Part shown: piece by piece, positions 23,501-34,158 of the stretch | Position numbering within the stretch: the first letter of the stretch is position 1 | Layout: each line of letters opens with the position of its first letter | DNA from: Madurella fahalii | Taxonomy: Eukaryota > Ascomycota > Sordariomycetes > Sordariales | DNA length: 64,000 nucleotides | Assembly (NCBI GenBank): GCA_029876055.1 | Contig: CM056876.1 | Coordinates: 2,728,001 to 2,792,000 of the forward strand | Direction: 5' to 3' | Program-made: the position numbers and the translations under genes | Notes under the pieces: model-generated | Database searches by the model: none | Told to the model about the DNA's origin: nothing | Seen by the model: only the letters and a program-made list of their open reading frames with translations

Positions 23501-26500
23501 CATCATATTCCTTGATGGAAGAAAGGATTTGTGTAAAGCTAGCCCAGTGCGCCGTCGCCGCCAGGGCCACCGGGATCCAGTAACACCTCGCCGCCCACGA
23601 TCTTGAGAAGGGCAGTTATATTTGTCTGGGGGAGTTTTCTATCCGCGGGATTTGTCACGCTGAGAAGAAGTATCTATTACATCCTAAACTTCCAAGTCCA
23701 AATCGGCGTTTGGGCGAGCACGCTGCGAGTAGGCGGCTGCACCGCGCTAAACAGTGCCCCAAGGGCCATCGGCTCTAGCCGCAGTCAACGGAAGCATTTG
23801 TTTGCCTCTCGACCGGGCGGCAGTTGGACGCTGCCCCAGGCCCGTTTTCGAGGCCTAATCCCAAGCGTGGAGATGGATGGGGGCCGTCAAGCTGCAGGCA
23901 TCGATCTTCCTCAGCAGTCTTGGCTTCCGAGAAGACTATCGCTGGGAGATTTCCGGTCCCGAGGCGGTGCCAAATCCAATCCACAGGTCGGGAAACCTTT
24001 CGCAAGCGCCTGGCTTGGGGTCAGACCCAAAGCAGCGGCCGTTGCTTCGTCATCGCTAAGTTTCCTTGCGCGTCGAACAAACTGCATCGAGGCCTGCCCT
24101 GTGAAGATGCGGCGGGGAACCCATGCAAACTTTGGGTTTGTGCCACATTTGCCTGCTACCGTGATACAAGACACACAGTATGTGCGCTCCTCAATCGCTC
24201 GTCCTCTCTCCCTTGTAGTCGCGTGGTCTAAGCACACTCCCCTCCCATTCCCTTCCCTTCGCGGCGCGGATACGCTAACAGCGGGCGTGTTCAATATCGG
24301 GATGCCTGGGGTGGGCTTGCCCATCGCCCGTACCGAATTCCAAAGTTGGGTGCGTTTGCTATATCCTATGCAGGTGTGTCTGTTCATCCAATGCGCCTCG
24401 AGCCCCCCGTCCTGTTTTCCCTCCTCGAGTCCCTTTCTCTTTCACGCGATCCCCGGTCTAGCTGCCGTCGTCTTCGCTCGGCTGGATCAATCGGGTAAAG
24501 GGAGATCTGCCCGCGGGATTTGCAGCGTTGCAGCGTGGTAATCCGTGTCAAAGTGCATCGCCCGTTTTACGCGACGGTTCCCTTACACGGGTGTCCTTTG
24601 TGCCGCTTTCCGGGAGTTGCGGCGAGCAGGTCCTGGCGCAAGGCTGGGCCCCTCCGATATCCCCCCCCAGACATTGGCCAGCCCTCGAGGCGGATTGATA
24701 GGCGCAGCATCTTGTCTACCTCAGCCCTATGGGATTCTACGCGCTCGATGTTTCATCTTTGCCCAATGAGGTTGATAGAAAGTGGAAAGAATGTTTGTTC
24801 GTGACTTCGAGTTCACGTGCATGTTATTTCTTGGTTCGGCCCTTACCAGCCCGGCTAATATCTATGAAGAAGGGCTCTGACACAGGGCAGAATAGCAGTT
24901 TATCTTTGGCAATCTTGTGTTAATGTTGTTAACGGTGCTTCTGATGGAATTTGTTATTACACAAGGCCTTTTGACAGTTAACTACATATGTTGATGCAAG
25001 GGGATATTGAGGCAGCGTTGATAGTGCAATTTTTCACGGAGATGGTGAGGCTGACCGAGTCTTCGAGACACTGAAAAGAGATGAGTAACCTCGACATCTC
25101 GAGTTGCTGGCCGGCACCACAGGCCGATACTCATGTTCCTTACAACACTGTCAATGACAAGCGAGTTGTCATCAGCCATGTCGTGACTCAAATTTGGCCT
25201 AGGTACAGTACAATATGCCACACGTCGTTGAGATTGCCTTCATTATCATTACCATGTGACAGCCACTCCCGGCACGACCAGCCCAACCGGCAATAACTCC
25301 AATCGCTCACATAATTCACATGCGCTCGTGCAATGCAGGCCCCAGCCCCCAACCACTGCGTGTTGTACGTAGCTCAGGGAAAGTACTCGGCGATGGAAGG
25401 GTGGTCAGCCGCCACCCCAATCACCCCCAATTAGTACAGTGATGTTGCTCTAATCCGGCCGTGCGGGCGGCTATCTGCAATTGCGTGCAGTTGTGCATCC
25501 CGGGTTAGGGGGCCAATCACAGCACTGTGCTGCGTTTGTGTCACTGTGACGGGGACACGCATGCACACACCTCTTCGCCATCCATTTTAAGATACAAGTT
25601 TGCTTCACTTTTGTTCACTCTGCTCTCCACGTGAGTACGTGTGCCATTCTACTCGTCAAAGATTATTAACAGCTAATAGGGCGGTTGCAGCCTAATTATG
25701 TGCTAGGGCGTTGGATGCTGTTACGATCGGTGGTCGTCAGACGTATTGCGTGATGATTGCAAAACCATGCTTAAGGTTTGTAAGGTTTGTACTGTAGGGG
25801 ATGGAAGGGGGGGGGGGGCTCTTAATAAGACCGCACAACCCTACATCAGACGATTCTTGGAAGCCGCTCAGCTCGTCTTCTGGAAAAAGATAGCGCGGCC
25901 CAAAGGGATTAGGCCCCCAGTAACTCGTGGTTACCACGCGACAAGAGCCATCAGGTAGCAGTTGCGTTCTGCGCACCAGAGGCCAGGGCGCGCTGCAAAA
26001 ATTCTGTTCTGCTTATTATTTTTAGCGATGACGGTGTGGCGTATCCCCATCCCATCTTCGTCCAATGTCCAGTGAGCAGCGAGCGTCTACGTTCGTGCCT
26101 ACTGGGCGTCGGGCGCAGCGCGGTTGCATCGCAGGTGAAAAGTGGTAGGATGGTGGGATCGGTGGTTTTCCGCGCACACCCCCCCCTCCCGCCACGGCAA
26201 AGGCGCAAACCCCTCCGAAGCTTCCACTCTTGGGGCGGGCTAGTGGGTTCCGGGTATGGGCGGACTCGATGTCGCATCGTGCCTCTCATCAGCATCGCAC
26301 CGTATCCCCCACACGGTGTGGTTCGTAGAGCAGCTGCGATAGCGATCGCAACGGTTTCGTACCCGGATGTCTCGGGCGGAGCAATGGAATCACGGCTTCA
26401 GGTCCCGGCGATGGCAGATGCAAGCCGCGCTGCTATCGATCTGGATGGTGCTGCAGCTGCGCTTGCACTGCCGGCAGACTGATCGGATCCGCAGACAACC

Positions 26501-28981
26501 GACACAGCGCGTTACATATGTGAAATATTTCTGGCGTTCTGTCTTACCGAAAAGACTGTTTGTTGTGCGATGTCTCGGTTGGCTGTTCAGTACCTCGTAA
26601 ATGGGAGGCGAACTGGAGTACGAGCTCGAGGCCCGAAGAGGATGATTCTCGCATCAAAAGTGGCACCCCCGACTTAATCTATGCCGCTAAGGCTAAGCCG
26701 ATGACTTCTATGGATACTCCTCTTAGCTCACAAATCACAACCCGATCATCAAAAGCAATCACCAGCTGTGCGCAAATCCCTCAGTCGTCTGTTTGCTTTG
26801 CTTGCTTCATGCTGTGCTGACCAACCAGTCTCCGCGGCCGATGACGTCGTGGGGTAACATGTCAGGTCCCAGCGCCAAACGCGGGGGAACACGATCCCAC
26901 TTTCTCGTCGCCTGGCTACGCTTCGTTTCGCGCTGATTTTGTAGACACCTCTGGCGATGATTATTACGTCAAGTTAATAACCCATACTCTCTTCATCTCG
27001 AATACTCATGAGCTTTCTTGTTTTTGAGGCGTATAACGTTATCTGTCTCGTCACCAAACTTGCCCTACCGACTGGGCCGGGGCGGGGTCGACGATCGGAT
27101 CTCGCCATTCCCCGCGGTGCCCCGCGAAGCCCCGCTTGTCTTGTCACCACCCCGCGCGTTTCCTGCTAAAGGACCCACTTTTGGCTGGGCTCTTGGACGT
27201 CCAAGTCCTCATTCGGAGGTACCCATGCGTGCCCAACAGGGGGTGGAAACATCAACGTTGCCTGTGGCATGATGCTCTTGACACTCGATTGGAACCTACA
27301 ATACGCTAAAGGCTAGCGTTTTAGCTTGAGCATATCATGAGCGTTGGTGGCTGAATGCGCTGGGTGCTGATGATTTCTGCCGCTTGCTTTGAACCCGGGT
27401 ACTGACGGGATATGTCGATGGAGCCCGACCAAGTTTCGGCAACGACAGTGATGGTTGCCAAATAGACTAAAGCAAGCGCGTTTAACGCAAAAGCAAGCTG
27501 CAAAACTGGATTTGGTCCTGATGAGCTGTGAATTGCATCGAGCCCGGGTCCTGGATCATATTGGTACTAGCCTTCCTGGTCCTCAAACGCTAGAACTTTC
27601 AATGGCTTACCTACCACAGTAGTAAATTGCCTATACCACGAAGGTTCCTTACAACGGCAAGTCACCGATGCATATCTAATCAGCGCATCACCGCTAGATA
27701 GCGTCAATAACATGCATAGACTAGGTGAAGGTAAACAAAGTCGCTGAATCTCTAGGTTAGGGTCGAGGATCAGCAACCACTAGGCTTCGAGCTGAGCTGA
27801 TGATGGAACCTTCACTCACAATAGACAGGCCTACCTTTTCAAAGCCAAGTTATTCTGGTAGATCACCTGGTCCAACGGGTCCGAAATTTGCATTAGCAAA
27901 CCCATTTTGCTTTGAGACGCCACGGCCAGGGCCAGTTAACGCTCTCTCTATAGTGGCAGCCCTGTATCTCAAGCATAAGCACGCTCGTTGTCGTGGCATG
28001 CGATGGACAGTTTGATTTCAAGTATATGATTGTTAGTATTGGTGTATCCTCTAAGCCAGTTCCGCATAACGTGCATGTCCCTTCTCATAATCATGGGCGT
28101 CTTTTCTCCCCCTCCATCATGTCTACCTAATCTGCTTGACTCCTCTCTCCAACTTCTAGTCCGCGCCTACTCTCCCGAAGCCCTGAATTCCGCATCATAA
28201 GAAGCGTTCACGAACCCTTTAGTCGAGCTTAGCACCCTCTTAGTATCGCAAGTGGACCTACGCGTCCCGGCCTACCCTTTGCTCGTGGACTCAGGGATCT
28301 CGTTCGGGGACCAACATAACGAGTCGCAGCTGTTCCCTGTTGGAGTTTTTCTTCTTGCTTTGCATATCTTACACGCTAACATGATGGTTCAAGGGAGGTG
28401 GTAGCGTTGCTTTTGGGTGACGTGGCGAGGGCATTCTCTCCTATGGCACCTCAGAATCGCACTTTCCCGAATGCTTATAGCTTCTCGGGCTGCTTGGTTA
28501 CGGGGCATCCGTCATCTGTCACATGCAAGCGTCGGCTGTGGTACTTCGGCTTCGCATACCAAGCCGCTTCATCTCCGACCTGCTCGACCACCAGGACCCA
28601 CCATATTGAACTTCTCGACCTCGACTACGCAACTGCTGGGCGTTTACCACTTTACCATAATGGTCGAAGGCGTCGTTGGCGGGCACTAGCTCTGGCTGCC
28701 GTGGAAGCGCTGGTGATCGAGCAGATTGCTGCTCTCGCAGGCAGGCATTTGTCATGGAATATCGAGCTCTTGGAGAAATGAAAGTGATTGTGGATGGTCA
28801 AGTTGAGCCGTGCCGCTAGATGAATCTTGAGAAACAACATGGGAGCTAGCTTGATGATTTGGTACGGAGCGAGGGTGGGAACGAAGGGTGCAGGGTAGTA
28901 GCTTCAACCGGGAAATCGGTTGTTGGCCTCTCATGATGCAGGCTCCGCGCCTACGCAAGAGAAGATGGAATGAACGGGCCA
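20539..28981. other. 8.4-kb gene-poor region
   Basis: No gene can be supported. Long open frames at 21989-22648 (minus) and 23603-24541 (plus) have no recognisable domain and overlap frames on the other strand. A G12 run lies at 25807-25818. GC content resembles that of genic DNA, and I see no transposon sequence. Together with the stretch left of 19325, this leaves one recognised gene in 18 kb. Confidence 0.5.
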
Positions 28982-29632
28982 TCATTTCCAGACGCTGGCG
29001 CTCTCAGCTCCAGCCTTCTTCCCCTCCTGGTAAGTTGAGCTGAGTGATGTGTAGAGCTCCTTGGCTCTGGCAATCTCGTCAGCCCAATGCTTCCGCTCGG
29101 CCTCGTCCGCAACCTCGTTAAGCAGATCAACCAGGCTCTTGGCGACAAAGAACTTGTTCTTGCGGTTGTACAGTGGCCGGGAAGCCAGTGTCTCGTCCGT
29201 GTCGGAGGGACCGGGAACGCGGAAGACTTGCTCTAGTATGTCGATATCATAGGGAATCGAGAACATATCCCGGCTGTCCTCGTAGGTGAACAGGTAGTAG
29301 AACTCGTTGAAATCCGCCCAGGTGATGCCGCTCAGGCAGAGCGAGCACGGCTCATGCGTTGCGAAGAAGATGCATTCTTTGGTGGCTGGGCGACCCTCAA
29401 CGGGGGAGGCGAAGAACTCCTGTATGCAATTGATCTCACCATGGAGAAGCGGCGACACTCGCTCATTGTTGGTTGCGGCCGTCACAACAGCAAGATCCGA
29501 GCGAGCCAGGATGGCGGCGCCAAACACCTTGCTGCCCGATGAAACCCCCGCGCGTGTCAGAGGTACAATCCTGTCTTCAGTGATGTGGAGGATGGCAGAG
29601 AGGAGCGTGGTTGCCGAATGAGCGTCCGACAT
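28982..29632 (-). CDS. CMP/dCMP deaminase-like zinc protein, 216 aa
   Basis: A single-exon gene. It has the zinc-dependent deaminase signature: HGE (His64, Glu66; PLLHGEINCIQEFF) and PCSLC (Pro95, Cys96, Cys99; THEPCSLCLSGITWADF). The His and two Cys would bind zinc and the Glu would shuttle the proton. The length fits a one-domain member of the cytidine/deoxycytidylate/guanine deaminase superfamily. HGE rather than the more usual HAE, and the unusual C-terminal part (FNEFYYLFTYEDSRDMF, then a charged helix), mean the substrate cannot be told; a free base, nucleoside or nucleotide are all possible. There is no targeting peptide. Just upstream, in the presumed promoter, lies a T11-G19 tract. 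It stands apart from its neighbours on both sides. Confidence 0.85.
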   Translation of the reverse strand: MSDAHSATTLLSAILHITEDRIVPLTRAGVSSGSKVFGAAILARSDLAVVTAATNNERVSPLLHGEINCIQEFFASPVEGRPATKECIFFATHEPCSLCLSGITWADFNEFYYLFTYEDSRDMFSIPYDIDILEQVFRVPGPSDTDETLASRPLYNRKNKFFVAKSLVDLLNEVADEAERKHWADEIARAKELYTSLSSTYQEGKKAGAESASVWK

Positions 29633-29652
29633 GGTGCGACTCGCAATCTCGC

Positions 29653-29656
<4 letters not shown>

Positions 29657-29683
<27 letters not shown>

Positions 29684-29686
29684 GGG
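29657..29686. repeat. compound homopolymer T11-G19 in deaminase promoter
   Basis: Eleven T run directly into nineteen G, 25 nt upstream of the start codon of the minus-strand deaminase gene. Read on the minus strand it is C19-A11 in the presumed 5' leader or core promoter. Length variation here could alter expression. Confidence 0.8.
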
Positions 29687-30354
29687 TCTTTTCGTAAGGA
29701 AGATTACAAGGCAGTTTTACTGCTGTACTGTTCGGGATTGGGAGGACTGGTCAAGTATGAGTTGACCGCGCCCGATTGACATCGGGCTTTGCGAGGTTGT
29801 TTTGCAGGAAGCAGAACTAGCTTAGGTACCCTTACCTTAACTCCACTTGACAAGGGAGCGTGGGGAAGATGAGGGGTGATGCGCCACTGCTCTCGCACGG
29901 CGTTTGTCCTCTCTACCTAGGTAGATGTCGTAGACATTGCAAAACTCATCAGGGAATCACTAAGGATTCTCTCCACTGGTTACCTTGTCCATATACCATA
30001 TGCCATAGGTGGCACCTAGAGCGGCAAATACTCGACATCTGCGCGGGATCAGCTTGTGTACGGTGGTGAGCGTGGGTGTCTTACACCTGGGGTTGCGGGT
30101 GGGGCTCTCCGCATTCGGTGTCCCTTGCTCTTTGCTCAGCTGGTCTGCTGGGCTGCTCCCGTGCCGCGCCTTGCCTTGCTTTCGACAAACCCCTTCAAAG
30201 CTGCTCGGGCCCCTCTTAAAACGTCAACCACCGAAGCCCGGCGTAGCCCTTTATTGTCTCCCGTCCGTATATTCTCTGCACCGTTCCTCCTCTGCAGACA
30301 CAACGTAGATCGCACTCGCAAGACCTCTTATTGCGCGGCCGGGCTTAACAAACC
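29687..30354. promoter_or_regulatory. divergent promoter region, deaminase and HVA22-like gene
   Basis: About 670 bp between two divergently transcribed genes. There is no gene in it. A CT-rich stretch with no clear TATA box precedes the ATG at 30355. Confidence 0.4.
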
Positions 30355-31683
30355 ATGTTTGACATCTTCGCCAAGCTCCTCTCGTGCGTCATACCCCTCA
30401 ATCTCCAAATATCACCTGCAAAACTGACCGCAACTCCCATAGCTCCGTCGCGTCCTTCCTCTTCCCGCTTTTTGCAAGCTACAAGGCCCTCAAGACATCA
30501 GACCCCGCCCAGCTCACGCCATGGCTGATGTACTGGGTTGTTCTCGCTTGCGCGCTCCTCGTTGAGTCATGGACAGAATGGATTCTCGTCTGGTACGTCC
30601 CCTCCCCTCACTCCCTTCCTCTCGCGCGATTTTCCCCGTCTAACCGTTCTTAGGGTCCCCTTTTACGCATACATCCGTCTCCTCTTCCTCCTCTACCTCG
30701 TCCTCCCCCAAACCCAGGGCGCCCGCTTCATCTACGAGGAATACATCCACCCGAAGCTCGAAGAAAACGAGACCGCCATCGAAGAGTTCATCGCCTCGGC
30801 GCACGAGCGCCTCCGCTCGGCGGGCATCGCCTATATCAAGCGCGCGATCGAGCTCCTAAAGACCAACGTCCTGGGCCTGCCTCCCTCACCCGAAGCCGCC
30901 GCCGCCCCGCCGGAACCCCAAACCGCGCAGTCGTACACGCAAGCCCTCCTCGCGCGCTTCACCCTCCCCTCGACGAGGTGGGCCACGTCCGCGCCCGCGC
31001 CCGCGTCCGCCGCCACACCCGCATCCGATTTCTACAACCTCCTCGCCTCGGCCGTCAGCGCCGCCATCCCCTCCTCGTCGCCCTCCACAACAACAGCAGC
31101 GGCAACAGCAACAACGATAACTGCGCCCACTTCCAACCTCAGCCTCGCCTCGTGGCTCATCCCCGAATCCGTCCGCTCCGCCCCCGCGCAGACCCGGGTC
31201 TCCTTCATCCAGGCCCAGCGGGAGCGGCTGCGGGTGGTGCTGTCGGCGCTGGACCGGGCCGAGGCGGAGGAGGTTGAGGGTGGGGCCGACGGCGCAGATG
31301 ATCGGGAGCAACGGCGGCCAAGTGGGAGCGGGAGCGGGAGCGGGAGCGGAAGTGGGAGTGGAAGTAGGAGCCGCAGCGAGAGGCGCTCGTTTAGCGAGCA
31401 GAGCGTCGCGTCGGCGCTGAGCAAGAGCCGGTCCGAGGCGGACTTTGAGAAGCTCGAGGCTGAGAGCGGGGATGAGGGCGATATGGATGCCGCCGCGGTT
31501 GCTGCTGACCGCGGGAGTGGGAGTGGGGTTCGGAGGAGGGGGGTGCAGGAGGGGACTGGTGGCGGTGGTCAGGGTCAGGGTCAGGGTCAGGGTCGGGGGG
31601 AGGGATCGAGAGGGGGCTGGATTCCGTGGGGTTGGGGCGGGGCGGGCGGTAATGAAGGGATGAGTTCGGGGCTGGAGAAGTAA
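30355..31683 (+). CDS. TB2/DP1/HVA22 (REEP/Yop1) family membrane protein, 402 aa
   Basis: Three exons: 30355-30383, 30443-30592 and 30654-31683. The introns are 59 and 61 nt with GTGCGT/GTACGT donors and TAG acceptors. The short first exon encodes MFDIFAKLLS. The core at about residues 10-90 has the family pattern: FPLFASYKAL, a tryptophan-rich WLMYWVVLACALLVESWTEW, then VPFYAYIRLLFLLYLVLPQTQGARFIYEEYI. These hydrophobic hairpins wedge into the ER membrane and curve tubules (known for Yop1/REEP). The C-terminal 270 residues are low complexity (Ala/Pro/Ser, then GSGS and GQGQ repeats), far longer than yeast Yop1 (about 180 aa) and more like the long fungal HVA22 proteins. The function in shaping the ER is inferred from the family. 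Confidence 0.9.
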
Positions 31684-32160
31684 TGGACGGTGTTTTGATG
31701 CTGTCTGTTGGCTTGGGTGCTTCGGGATGTATGCTGGGGCGCAGCATGGTGTTATTAGATCTCTTCGGAACATGGATTCGGGATATGGCATGGGCAGGCT
31801 TGGGACTGGCGTTGTTATCTAGGCTCTCGGATGGCTTTTGATGGGATTATGTTCTAGACCTGACACGAGGTGCTAGCTCCGAATGGGGCTGTGAGGCCAT
31901 GCTTTTTCTGCTGTGGATGTGATGCTCCGTTAGTTGTCTTACCTGAACTGGCGAGATAGATGTGGCGTCGCATGCGTTTATGCCGCTTCCAAGTAGCGAC
32001 TGGTAGAAGTAGAAGCGTTTGTGCCTGGGCATGGTACATGTACAACTAAAATACAGCGGGCATATCCTAGTACGCCCCGTGTTCTATTTCATCCCGAGCA
32101 ACAATGGTTCCGTGCTCCGAATCCGTCTTTACCGGCCGCTCTATGCTTCTCTGTGTATCA
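31684..32160. terminator. convergent 3' region of HVA22-like gene and MGM101
   Basis: The two genes converge here and only 477 bp separates their stop codons. It must hold both polyadenylation regions; I see no canonical AATAAA. Confidence 0.35.
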
Positions 32161-33137
32161 TCAAACCCTCGCCCCCGCCGATTTGACCGGCTGGTACGGA
32201 TACGCGGGCTCACTGTCCTTCCGCGTCCAAACCTGTCGGCGCTTCTTGGTCACGACGTGCTCTACCCAGATTTCATGGCAATGTGCCTTCTTGAAGGCGC
32301 GGATGAAGCGGGGGTCCCACAGCTCCGATGCGATGCCCAGGTCTTTGCAGCACCGCAGTAACGCGTTGGACTTGCACCCTTCGCCGGCTGTAGGGATTGT
32401 CTCCTCGGAAAAGTATTGGCATTCGCCACGCGCTTGCGCAATGAACCTGTTGGGTATGGCGATCAGAATGGAACAGGGGGCACGACGTTCAGTCGGGCTT
32501 CTTACCGCCCATGCACGACCAGTGCGTATTCCCTCGTCACCACCTTCTCGCCCACCACCAGCTCCCCCCGTGGTGCCAGGCCCCAACCGCCCGGACCGAA
32601 TGCCTTGTTTAGGATCCGCCGGTACTTGATCTCGGGCAGGTAGATAATGCCGTCCGGCTTGATCTCGATATCGATCGGGTCCAGCGTCTGCATCAGCACG
32701 GCCGCCGTCTCGGGGCTAAAGGGCGTCGTCGAGAGGCCGTGGAAGGATGAGGACCAGTCAATGGCTTGGCCGTCTGGCCCTGTGCCGTTGCCGTTCCCGT
32801 TGCCGTTGCCGCTGAGTGCGGCGGCGAATGCCGGGGATAGGGCGCTGCCGCTGCTCTCGGGAGTAGGTATTTGCGCGGCCAGCGTCGGATCGACGTCGGC
32901 CACAGTTGCGGCCTGCGGGATGGCGGCTTGGGGGTCAATCACGCCTTGATTGGCATTTTTTGACGCGGGCACCGCGCGCACACGGGATGAAGAGGGTGCA
33001 GCTCTGGAAGAGATGGAGGCCGTTTGCGACGCAACGATCGCTAGATTCGTTGCCCGGGGGCTAGACGCTCGGAGAAACAGTAGCCCTGTCGATGCTGACA
33101 GAATAGGGCGGCATACTTGTGAGACACGGGAGGGCAT
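32161..33137 (-). CDS. MGM101: mitochondrial genome maintenance protein MGM101, 305 aa
   Basis: Exons 33137-32506 and 32446-32161 flank a 59-nt intron (donor GTAAGA, acceptor ACAG) inside the conserved domain (…YALVVHGR then FIAQARGECQYFS…). Residues 1-60 are rich in Arg/Ser/Ala without acidic residues, a likely mitochondrial presequence; then a variable linker with a (GN)4 run. The core, from IDWSSSFHGLS on, carries the family blocks PDGIIYLPEIKYRRILN, FGPGGWGLAPRGE and KSNALLRCCKDLGIASELWDP. Mgm101 is a Rad52-like single-strand annealing protein in the mitochondrial nucleoid, needed for mtDNA repair and upkeep in yeast. An ATG 34 codons upstream (33239) is in frame, but the ATG at 33137 gives the better presequence. 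Confidence 0.95.
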
Positions 33138-33424
33138 CTTGTCTGGATGGTTGGCGGTGGTGGTGATGTTGACCGACGGTGGGACCAGGAGTGGGAGAAA
33201 TTCTTGGGTGGTCGTCAAGGTTGCTGGGAGCTTGGGCATCTTGGCGCTTGCACAAGGGTGTAAAACATCCTGAAGAGAACGGGTTCAGCGCAGCTCACTT
33301 GAACGAGGACAGCGAGCCGAACGAATCAGTCGGACGAATCAGGGTTAATGATGTATTCCCGGTCATCCATTACTATCAACTGTTTATTTGTACAATCTCG
33401 CGTCTTACAGAAGAGCCGTCGATG

Positions 33425-34012
33425 TTACGCATCCTTCGTCTTGGTCCTCTTATTGTTCCCCCGCGCCCTCCAGCACTGCTTGAATTTCTCCAACTGCTCG
33501 ACGTTGTCTCCAGTGAGCCTAGCTGTCCATCACGAATTTTCCCATGTTTCGAGCCGTACATACCTCATCTTGACACGCCCTCCAATCCTTCGTCTCGTAG
33601 TAGCAGTCGGTCATCTTTAAATTCTCGTCTGTCATGGACATCATCAGCAAGCGGGTCGTCCCGCATCCGGCAATACCCGGCCTGCTGCGCCGAACCTCAA
33701 CAGCCCCGGAAATCTCATCGGGGCGGACCCAGTATCCAGTTTCTTGGGTGCGTGGATGGAACTTACCTGCGCAGCCGGTGCTGAAGATGCGCCTGTCCCT
33801 GCAGCATTGCCGCATTCAGTGAGCTAGAAAATTCTGCTAGGAACGTACGACCAAGGCAGGCAAAGTCTTGCTTCGGCCAACGCTCGAGAGCAGCACTCCA
33901 TCAGGCTCGACGGACGGTGCATTGCGACTCACCAAGGATCCGGTTCGTCGTCATCGGGTTTGACGGCAGGAGCTCGCTGCTCTGGCTTTGGCTGAGCGTT
34001 TTCCTTTGACAT
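33425..34012 (-). CDS. COA4: cytochrome c oxidase assembly factor COA4, twin CX9C, 81 aa
   Basis: Four small exons: 34012-33933, 33798-33767, 33628-33564 and 33493-33425. The introns are 134, 138 and 70 nt, with donors GTGAGT, GTAAGT and GTATGT and acceptors CAG, CAG and CAG. All junctions keep one frame of 81 codons ending in TAA. The product is an acidic N-terminus, WDRRIFSTGC, then two CX9C pairs at Cys36/46 and Cys56/66 (CADENLKMTDC and CQDELEKFKQC). Twin CX9C proteins are imported and oxidised by Mia40 in the intermembrane space. The RIFSTGC…DWRAC…F..CW pattern is that of Coa4 (human CHCHD8), which supports complex IV assembly. Exons this small are easily missed by gene finders. The gene lies 288 bp downstream of the start of MGM101, on the same strand. 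Confidence 0.92.
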
Positions 34013-34158
34013 TGCTGATCGTATTAGGCTCGGGCACAGAACATTGCCCAAGGCGGTTTTTTGTTGAGAAGTTCAAGTTTTAGCGGTCGGCCCCAAGATC
34101 ACGCCTCACATTTTGCGCATTCGGAATCCGAACCGTCGTCAGGCCCCCGGCACTTGAC
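34013..34158. promoter_or_regulatory. 146-bp bidirectional promoter, COA4 and BPL1
   Basis: The start codons of COA4 (minus) and BPL1 (plus) are only 146 bp apart, so both transcripts must start from this short interval. There is no TATA box in either direction, as is common for housekeeping genes. Confidence 0.6.

Noticed and set aside
23603..24541. 312-codon plus-strand frame
   Set aside because: Starts with a hydrophobic run but continues as random-looking sequence; two other plus-strand frames overlap it. It cannot be supported without expression data.
30886..31791. Long minus-strand frame opposite the HVA22-like gene
   Set aside because: It mirrors the GC-rich low-complexity tail of the plus-strand gene, giving Pro/Thr repeats; the plus strand has clear homology.
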